Part shown: piece by piece, positions 1-5,514 of the stretch
Position numbering within the stretch: the stretch's first letter is position 1
Layout of the letters: the number at the start of each line of letters is the position of its first letter
Notes under the pieces: generated by a model
The model's input: the letters and a program-made list of their open reading frames with translations, nothing else
What the model was told of the DNA's origin: nothing
The model's database searches: none
Made by a program: the position numbers and the translations under genes
Assembly: GCA_024278345.1 (NCBI GenBank)
Contig: JAJRTK010000190.1
Coordinates: 1 to 13,070 of the forward strand
Source: a bacterium
Lineage (GTDB): Bacteria > CSSED10-310 > JAJRTK01
Direction of reading: 5' to 3'
DNA: 13,070 bases

Positions 1-83
1 CGCAAACGTGACCCTTCGAGTCACGCAAACGTGACCCTTCGAGTCACGCAAACGTGACCCTTCGAGTCACGCAAACGTGACCC
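1..83. repeat. 23-bp tandem repeat, about 3.6 copies, open at left edge
   Basis: Identical 23-bp units begin at 1, 24 and 47. A partial fourth begins at 70 and diverges after 14 bases, at 84. Each unit junction contains CGTGAC-CCTTCGA-GTCACG, a 6-bp stem with a 7-nt loop, so the array is a string of identical small hairpins separated by CAAA. There are no variable spacers. The array continues left of the window, so its true copy number is unknown. The 9-mer CGTGACCCT also occurs in the arm of the palindrome at 209-238. Function is unknown; it looks like an intergenic minisatellite. Confidence 0.9.
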
Positions 84-208
84 GCCGAGCGGAGCGCGGC
101 GCTGCCCGATGCCAAGTTTTTTTTTCGCGACCCATTGTCCCGCTTTGCGTGGATACCCTTGCCGGGCAACCGGGAGCGTCCGACGGAGAGCCTGGAGGCC
201 GGAAGGCC

Positions 209-238
209 AGCAGGGTCACGGCATGCCGTGACCCTGCT
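209..238 (-). terminator. Perfect 30-bp palindrome next to the stop codon; probable hairpin terminator or processing barrier
   Basis: The arm AGCAGGGTCACGGCA (209-223) is followed directly by its exact reverse complement (224-238), giving 15 paired bases with no spacer. It abuts the stop codon of the minus-strand gene at 239-241, so it is the first thing in that mRNA's 3' UTR. No U-run follows on the minus strand, so it is not a textbook intrinsic terminator. It could stabilise the 3' end, or bind a dimeric protein as DNA. The sequence is certain; the role is inferred from position. Confidence 0.5.
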
Positions 239-3200
239 CTAGGTGGAACCGCGCCTCGAACCGATCATGGGCCAGGCAACTCCCAGCATTGCCAGCAAGA
301 GAAGGAGCATCCCCCAGAACCCCTTTGAGGCAGTTGGGGCCGTGGTGACCACGGGAGTGAGGGTGGGAGTCGAGGTTGCGTTCCCGGTGGCGGTCGCGGT
401 GGGAGTGGATGTGGCTGTGCCCGGGGCCATCGTGGGAGTGGCTGTCTTCAGTGCCAGCGTGGGCGTTGCCGTCGCCGTGTAGGTCGGAGTCTCCGTCGCG
501 GGCATTGCGGTCGCTGTGGGCGTCGCCGTCGTTGTGGCCGTCGCCGTCGCCGTAGATGTCACCGTCGATGTCGGGGTCGGCGTCGCCGGGGCGGCATAGA
601 AGATTACCGGTTGGTAGCCCAGAGACCAGGAGGTTACCTGTCCCGTCAGCGGGTCTCCGGTCACTCCGTCGTAGGCCGTCACATCAGCCGGAAGATAGGT
701 GCTGAGATCCGTGGCCGCCGCTGTGGCGGCGTCGCGCCAGGCAACCCAGACGGTGGTGGTGGCCACGGGGTTTCCCGCGACACCGCCTGAAGGGCTCCAG
801 GCGTCATAGCACCCGATTTCGGTGTCGCTGGGCCGTCCCCAGTATCCCGGTGTTTCGCCGCGCAAAGAATGGGGGCACTGGTGGAACTGGGTGACCTGGA
901 GCTGGTCGGTGGCGGCCGTGGCCGCACTGGCATAATGGGCGTTGGCCAGGTGTTTCGCCAACCCCTTGAGGGCGTAGGGATAGGCGTTCCAGTCCGCGGA
1001 AGTCAGATTGTATTGGAAGAGGGATGCTCCCGGATTATCTATTTCCCAAGCCCTGTATTCGTCGGCGGCGCGGGCGAAGTTGGCGTAGTCTGCGACTTGG
1101 GTCGATTGGGCGTCGGTTCGCTGGATATGGTTTTGCGCCATCCATTGGAGGAAGGCATCCAGGTCTCCTCGAAGGCGCTTGTTGCGGTCTTTTCCCGAAC
1201 TGTCCGGATAGAGGGTGTGGGGATGGATGTGGAAGCCGAAGGTCCAAGGTTTGGCGGGGCTTCCGGTGTATTGCGCATATTTTCGCTCCAACAGGCTTTG
1301 GACGAAACGTCGCTGGTAGGCTGGCACGGTGGCGTCCACGGGGGAGCTGAAGTGGGTTCCAAGTTCCCCGACGTCGGGCAACCCGGGAACCACGACACTG
1401 TAGTGATTGGAAAGATCCTCCGCCATCGGTCCTGAAGCGCCCTGGCGCCAGGGTGTCATGACGTCATGGTCGAAGAAGAGGCTCAAACACTCGTCGCGGC
1501 CTCCCGTTTCGATCCTCGAAGGGCGGGAAACAGTGTTCGCGCCGTCGGTGAGCGTTCCCTGGAGTGCCTGTTGCTTGTTGTCGTATCGGCCGGGGTAATG
1601 AGAAGTGAAGCCGCCCACCAAGATCGCCGAATCGGGCTCACCCAGCATGTTCCAAAGCCCGTCCGTCCATTGAAAGTGATCGTTGAGCACTTCCACCAGA
1701 ATATTGTTGGGATGATCCACCTGGTTGTCCGGGTCGGTGCAGGGGTGGCCGCCGGAGAGAGGCTGAATGGTGACCCAGGACGAGGGAGTCGTGCCCCGGG
1801 TGCTCTTGTGAATATGGGTCCCGGGGGAGTGGCCGGCGGCCAGTAGATCATCCAGGATTGCCCGACCGGTCTGCCCGTCGGTGGTGGGAAGCTGGTAGAA
1901 CTCCGCGTGGTCCCCCTGCATCCCCAGGTTCATCCAGGGCGTGGAGCCGTCGGCGAACGACGCCACTTCGTCCCGAAGCCAGGCAAGGTTATCCCTTTGG
2001 CCCAGCCATTCGTTGAGGTTGGCCAGCACGGGATCGAAATGGACATCGAAGGTGACCAGGATCGGCGGCTGCTGGTTGCGCTTCGCCTCCACTCGATCCG
2101 CCATTTGCCAGACCGATGCCGCAAAGAGCACTTCCTTGCCCACGTCTTCGGGGATGGTGAAAGCCGTGCCGGCGGTCCAGTCCGCCGGAGGCGTATTGTG
2201 GGCGTTGTCCGGCAGATCGGTTCGGCCCGTCAGAGCCGGATCGACGGCCACGAGATAGGAGCTGCTGGGGTTGATCTGCATCCAGGCGCCGTGGAGGTTC
2301 CAGCCATCAAAACCCTGGTGGATGTGGGAGTAGTCCAAAGTCTCTTGAACGTGGTCCACAAGGGTGGTCAGAAACAGACCCTCCAGCCCTGGAATTTTGT
2401 CCATGGCATCGTCGTAGAGGCGAACGGCTTCCCGAAGGTCCCAGAAAGCCTGGGCCTGAGAGAGGTTGGCTATCGTTGCCGGCCATGAGCCGCCAAACGT
2501 ATTCTGGGCATCCATCGCCTTGGTTGCCGCCCGGGAATAGTAGTTCAGAGTGTCGTCTTGGAAGGCGCTCAAGGGCCAATCCTCGGTGATCTCTACCGTT
2601 CCGTCGCCATTGATGTCAGGGGTCAGGCAGCCCGTGTTTATCGGGTCGGGGACCGTTGTGTAGATGCCGTCTCCGTTCCCGTCGAAGAAAACCGGGATGG
2701 TGGCATTGTTGGGGTCGTACTGAAGTTGTTGATAATCGACCACCGCCGCCAGGGAACCATATCGAGTGTAACGGGGATTGACGCCTTCGTAACTGGCCGG
2801 AGCCCCGGCGCATTCAAGCCTTATCCCCCCAAGATCCACCGTCGCCATCTGGCTCGAGACCGGAGATTCCCACTGCACTATGTACCGCAGATGCCCTTGA
2901 AAGAGATTCCCAAACAGCCCCGCAACCGCCACCACGATGTTGCCTCCGTTGGAGCCCCCAACCAGCCCGATATTGTCGGTCAAAACCGTCGGGGCCACTC
3001 GCTGCTGGAGGGTCTGGCCAGTGGAATCGGCAAGCTGCCCGGAAGCGTAGAGGATCACATCGCGGAGTGCTTCAATAGAGGTCTGACCGCGGTAGTCATA
3101 AGTCCCGTCACTGGTGCGCCCGGAACCGGGATCGATGCCTCCGGGGAAAAGAAAGACGATCCGGATCATGTCGGGTGCCCGGAGAAGCTCTTCGGTGAGG

Positions 3201-3466
3201 TTGCTATTCCCACTTCCGCCGGGCACATAGATCAGCACCGGGGCCCGGGGACGATACCGGGCGTCACCACCGGTAGCGGGGGAAAAAACCCGAACCGCCA
3301 GCGTGCCCCCGGGAACCCCCGTACTGGGCGATGGCAGATCGATATCGATGGAGACTGGCGGCGCGGCGAAACCGCTTGCTACCGCAAAAAAGGCCGCCGC
3401 ATGGAACACGAGCGCCCACGGAAGCTGGAAATAGCCCGCATGGGAAGACTGGCCGGAACATCGCAT
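239..3466 (-). CDS. Secreted, membrane-anchored protein with alpha/beta-hydrolase-like and polysaccharide-deacetylase-like regions
   Basis: 1075 residues. Residues 1-34 form a signal peptide with a hydrophobic core around 15-33 and likely cleavage near GFA|APP. Residues about 70-390 look like an alpha/beta hydrolase: strand VLIYVPGGSG (77-86), nucleophile elbow GGSNG with Ser172, and possible acid/base residues D371 and the HIHQGFDG stretch (381-388). Two Asp/Asn/Gly-rich loops (DGNGDG 262-267, DINGDGTVEITED 284-296) resemble EF-hand or dockerin calcium loops. Residues about 468-780 resemble a NodB/polysaccharide deacetylase barrel: TFDVHFD (472-478), GDH (518-520), GHSPGTHIH (545-553), FGFHIHPH (743-750). 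Residues 959-1046 are a Thr/Pro/Ala stalk, then one hydrophobic helix (about 1049-1068) and a basic SRRG tail. The start at 3466 is preferred over an in-frame ATG at 3694 because AAAGGA lies 8 nt upstream and the signal peptide begins there. The gene stands alone. Carbohydrate or ester substrates are inferred; exact families are unverified. Confidence 0.8.
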   Translation of the reverse strand: MRCSGQSSHAGYFQLPWALVFHAAAFFAVASGFAAPPVSIDIDLPSPSTGVPGGTLAVRVFSPATGGDARYRPRAPVLIYVPGGSGNSNLTEELLRAPDMIRIVFLFPGGIDPGSGRTSDGTYDYRGQTSIEALRDVILYASGQLADSTGQTLQQRVAPTVLTDNIGLVGGSNGGNIVVAVAGLFGNLFQGHLRYIVQWESPVSSQMATVDLGGIRLECAGAPASYEGVNPRYTRYGSLAAVVDYQQLQYDPNNATIPVFFDGNGDGIYTTVPDPINTGCLTPDINGDGTVEITEDWPLSAFQDDTLNYYSRAATKAMDAQNTFGGSWPATIANLSQAQAFWDLREAVRLYDDAMDKIPGLEGLFLTTLVDHVQETLDYSHIHQGFDGWNLHGAWMQINPSSSYLVAVDPALTGRTDLPDNAHNTPPADWTAGTAFTIPEDVGKEVLFAASVWQMADRVEAKRNQQPPILVTFDVHFDPVLANLNEWLGQRDNLAWLRDEVASFADGSTPWMNLGMQGDHAEFYQLPTTDGQTGRAILDDLLAAGHSPGTHIHKSTRGTTPSSWVTIQPLSGGHPCTDPDNQVDHPNNILVEVLNDHFQWTDGLWNMLGEPDSAILVGGFTSHYPGRYDNKQQALQGTLTDGANTVSRPSRIETGGRDECLSLFFDHDVMTPWRQGASGPMAEDLSNHYSVVVPGLPDVGELGTHFSSPVDATVPAYQRRFVQSLLERKYAQYTGSPAKPWTFGFHIHPHTLYPDSSGKDRNKRLRGDLDAFLQWMAQNHIQRTDAQSTQVADYANFARAADEYRAWEIDNPGASLFQYNLTSADWNAYPYALKGLAKHLANAHYASAATAATDQLQVTQFHQCPHSLRGETPGYWGRPSDTEIGCYDAWSPSGGVAGNPVATTTVWVAWRDAATAAATDLSTYLPADVTAYDGVTGDPLTGQVTSWSLGYQPVIFYAAPATPTPTSTVTSTATATATTTATPTATAMPATETPTYTATATPTLALKTATPTMAPGTATSTPTATATGNATSTPTLTPVVTTAPTASKGFWGMLLLLLAMLGVAWPMIGSRRGST
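329..592 (-). repeat. Low-complexity Thr/Pro/Ala-coding repeat
   Basis: This stretch encodes residues 959-1046 of the minus-strand secreted protein as irregular TPT, TAT and ATAT units. On the plus strand it reads as repeated GTCGCC, GTGG and GTCG triplets. Such tracts usually form extended, often O-glycosylated stalks holding a catalytic region away from a membrane anchor. The repeats are imperfect, but the tract could still vary in length between strains. Confidence 0.85.
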
Positions 3467-3474
3467 GAGGAAAA

Positions 3475-3480
3475 TCCTTT
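3475..3480 (-). promoter_or_regulatory. Shine-Dalgarno site AAAGGA fixing the start at 3466
   Basis: On the minus strand AAAGGA is followed by 8 nt and ATG. This supports starting the secreted protein at its signal peptide rather than 76 codons upstream, where the frame is open but crosses a REP-like palindrome. Confidence 0.7.
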
Positions 3481-3562
3481 CTATTATTCTTCCCGTCCAT
3501 CTGTCAGCCTGTCCCGGGGGAACCCTGTTTTCCGGTTCCTGGATACCTTTGGCGGTGTTGAT

Positions 3563-3604
3563 AGGCGACTGGCGGCGGACGGACTGCCGCCGACGGGAGC
3601 GGAA
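3563..3604 (-). repeat. REP-like 42-bp palindromic repeat, copy 1
   Basis: Read on the minus strand this matches 5382-5423 at 40 of 42 positions. The core is a G/C-rich hairpin with loop CAGTCCGT and a 3' arm CCGCCGCC. One of the two differences (T for G in the 5' arm) breaks one pair of the 8-bp stem. The similarity ends sharply on both sides. It lies about 100 bp upstream of the secreted protein's start, in its 5' leader or promoter zone. Confidence 0.8.
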
Positions 3605-4066
3605 ATCAACCATGAAAAGGTGCTGACATTGTACAGGATGGCATCCCTGAAAAGGAAGGAGACCGCGCGACATTTCCTCAGCTCGCGCGATCATTGGATT
3701 CCGTAGGGTTCGATCCCGTTCTCATGGGACTCCCCACCGCCGGATGAAAAACTTTCCGACAATCCCTGAAAGCCCGATGAAATCGAAGTTGAACCGGAGT
3801 TCTGGCAAAAGTATGCACAAGCTGGGATTTCAAGGTCAGGTGAGCCTGGCCTTCGTCGTCACAGGCTCCCAGAGCAGTTCGCCAGATTATACGAAAGTTA
3901 GACCCTGAAACTCGTTTTTGGTTTAGTGCTTCAGGGAAATCGTGCAAAATTTTTCGTCCTCACTTGAGGCAGTGCGCCAGATCGCTTACCCTTTGGGCCA
4001 GGTCACACTTTTTCATGCACCCCCGCCTTCGGTGGGCACACAAACAGAAAACCAGAGATTCTTCCC

Positions 4067-5368
4067 ATGGAAACGATTACCCACGTCATCGGTGTGATGG
4101 ACCCCAATAGCCTGTCATTCCGTTACTCCTTCGAGCAGCTCATGAAATTCCTGGCCCCGGAGATCCAGGTGGGGGGAAAACTCCACCGGATCGAAACCCG
4201 GAGAATCAAATCCCGTCCCTACAACACTCTGGGCGCCACCTCCACCTGTCGGGCGATCATTAATCGCGGCGCCCACTGGAACCCGCACCACAACAGCTTC
4301 TTCATGATGATCACCCACCAAGTCTACCTCTTGAACGACATGACCTCCTTCAAGGCCATCGACAAGAATGCGGCTTACGGGCAGATGCACGACCTTGGCA
4401 TGCGCATCCCCAAGACTTGGGCGATCCCTCAACGGGACTACTCAGAGATCGAGGAGGCCGAAACGGTGGAGCTCGATCTGGTGTTCGACGATTTCGAGAT
4501 GTTCGATCTTGCCGAAATCGGCCGGCAGGTGGGCTATCCCGCCTACCTCAAGCCGCAGGATGGCGGCGGCTGGGTCGATGTCTCCCGCGTGGAGAATGAG
4601 AAGGAGCTTCTGGAAGCCTACGCCAAGTCCGGAGCGAAGCCCATGAACCTCCAGCAGTCCGTGGACTACCGTGAGTTCGTCCGCACCGTGGGCGTGGGGC
4701 CTCAGATGATGCCCATGCACTACAATGCCTCGGCGGAGTTTTCTCACGACCGCTACCTCAGAAGCGCCACACAGGCCGTGGACCACCATTTCCTGACGCC
4801 CCGGGAGCATGCCGAGGTCTGTAAGCTCACGAAGATCATCAACGCCTTTTACGGCTGGGACCACAACTCCTGCGAGACCCTTATCGACAAAAAGACGAAC
4901 CTCATCCATCCCATCGACTTTGCCAACGCCTATCCCGACTCGAAGCTTACCTCCCTCCACTTTTACTTTCCCGAGCTTGTGAAGGCCATGGTCCGTTGGC
5001 TTCTTTTCGTTGCTGTCACCGGCAAGGAGAAGCCCATCGACTTCGGCTATACGTGGCGCCGCTATTTCGAGGTTCGGGATCGCGCCAAGGCCGAGGATTG
5101 GGATTACCAGATGAAAATCGATGCCTATGCCGCGCTCGCCGACAGGCATTTCTCCACCGAGGAGTTTGAGCACTTCGTCGCCAAGCACCTTCAGTGGCTC
5201 GAAGAGAAGGCCTACCGCTGGTTCGCCAGCCCCGCATTCGACACCATCCTGGAAGAGGAGGTCAAGCGCCACTTCAAGATTCCCCTGGAACGGCCCGCGA
5301 AGCTCGCCCACTATAAGGGCATTCACAACCATTGGCTCCACTGCGAGAAGGAGCGCCTGGGGCTGTAG
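4067..5368 (+). CDS. ATP-grasp fold protein, probable ligase of unknown substrate
   Basis: 433 residues, cytoplasmic (no signal peptide or membrane segment). ATP-grasp features: the strand and glycine-rich loop YPAYLKPQDGGGWVDV (157-172), where Lys162 would contact ATP and GGG (166-168) closes over phosphate; YREFVR (201-206) with a candidate adenine/ribose-binding acid; and CETLID...HPIDFANAYPD (269-291), where E270, D284 and N287 are candidate Mg2+ ligands. Residues 1-120 would form the N-terminal pre-grasp domain, and an extra C-terminal alpha-helical segment of about 100 residues follows. ATP-grasp enzymes join a carboxylate to an amine or thiol through an acyl-phosphate, but nothing here identifies the substrate. 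The Shine-Dalgarno region is weak (AGAGA 5' of TTCTTCCC-ATG). A REP-like hairpin follows the stop by 13 nt. Other names it could receive: RimK-like or carbamoyl-phosphate-synthase-like hypothetical. Confidence 0.85.
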   Translation: METITHVIGVMDPNSLSFRYSFEQLMKFLAPEIQVGGKLHRIETRRIKSRPYNTLGATSTCRAIINRGAHWNPHHNSFFMMITHQVYLLNDMTSFKAIDKNAAYGQMHDLGMRIPKTWAIPQRDYSEIEEAETVELDLVFDDFEMFDLAEIGRQVGYPAYLKPQDGGGWVDVSRVENEKELLEAYAKSGAKPMNLQQSVDYREFVRTVGVGPQMMPMHYNASAEFSHDRYLRSATQAVDHHFLTPREHAEVCKLTKIINAFYGWDHNSCETLIDKKTNLIHPIDFANAYPDSKLTSLHFYFPELVKAMVRWLLFVAVTGKEKPIDFGYTWRRYFEVRDRAKAEDWDYQMKIDAYAALADRHFSTEEFEHFVAKHLQWLEEKAYRWFASPAFDTILEEEVKRHFKIPLERPAKLAHYKGIHNHWLHCEKERLGL

Positions 5369-5381
5369 CTCTGGGGTTGCG

Positions 5382-5423
5382 TTCCGCTCCCGGCGGCGGC
5401 AGTCCGTCCGCCGCCACTCGCCT
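5382..5423 (+). repeat. REP-like 42-bp palindromic repeat, copy 2
   Basis: Contains GGCGGCGG-CAGTCCGT-CCGCCGCC, a perfect 8-bp stem with an 8-nt loop. It matches copy 1 at 3563-3604 in inverted orientation with two mismatches. It lies 13 nt past the ATP-grasp stop codon, where such a hairpin could protect the 3' end or reduce readthrough into the downstream operon. No U-run follows, so it is not a classical terminator. Confidence 0.8.
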
Positions 5424-5500
5424 TCCTGACGCCCGGCGAAGATGCAGATGGAGACCGTGGATTGGGCGTTCCGGCAGATTACTCATCGATTTCCGGGTCC

Positions 5501-5506
5501 AAGGAG
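5501..5506 (+). promoter_or_regulatory. Strong Shine-Dalgarno AAGGAG before ATG 5515
   Basis: AAGGAG is followed by 8 nt and ATG at 5515, the best start signal in this region. It conflicts with the lipobox, which lies 119 codons downstream. Ribosomes may start here to make a long-N-terminus form, or a short leader peptide may once have ended before the repeat at 5609-5725. Confidence 0.6.
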
Positions 5507-5514
5507 AATCCCAG

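Larger units (their letters stand above)
3467..4066. other. 600-bp divergent intergenic region
   Basis: No convincing gene is seen between the divergent secreted-protein and ATP-grasp genes. It holds a 42-bp REP-like repeat (3563-3604). On the minus strand there is a TACAAT -10-like hexamer (3633 to 3628) with only a poor -35. A 7-bp inverted repeat CCCTGAA/TTCAGGG (3903-3909 and 3930-3936) has a 20-nt loop that could be an operator. A small GC hairpin sits just before the ATP-grasp gene (CCCGCC-TTC-GGTGGG, about 4023-4037). A minus-strand open frame of 89 codons (3678-3947) lacks recognisable protein features. Promoters for both genes should lie here but none is strong by eye. Confidence 0.5.

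Noticed and set aside
1-83. CRISPR array
   Set aside because: The units are identical head-to-tail 23-mers with no variable spacers, and no cas gene is present in the window.
239-3694. Secreted-protein start at the upstream ATG 3694
   Set aside because: It would put 76 residues before the signal peptide and translate through a REP-like palindrome; ATG 3466 has an SD site and begins the signal peptide.
2558-3706. 382-codon plus-strand open frame opposite the secreted protein
   Set aside because: Its translation is Arg/Pro/Gly-rich with no motifs, while the opposite strand encodes a signal peptide and an alpha/beta hydrolase region with a good SD. It is a GC-driven shadow.
3678-3947. 89-codon minus-strand small gene in the divergent region
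   Set aside because: No clear ribosome-binding site or recognisable motif, and its 3' end overlaps the open frame upstream of the secreted protein. Not strong enough to call.
4442-5341. 299-codon minus-strand open frame opposite the ATP-grasp gene
   Set aside because: It has an odd Gly/Leu/Val composition and no motifs; the plus strand has conserved ATP-grasp motifs.
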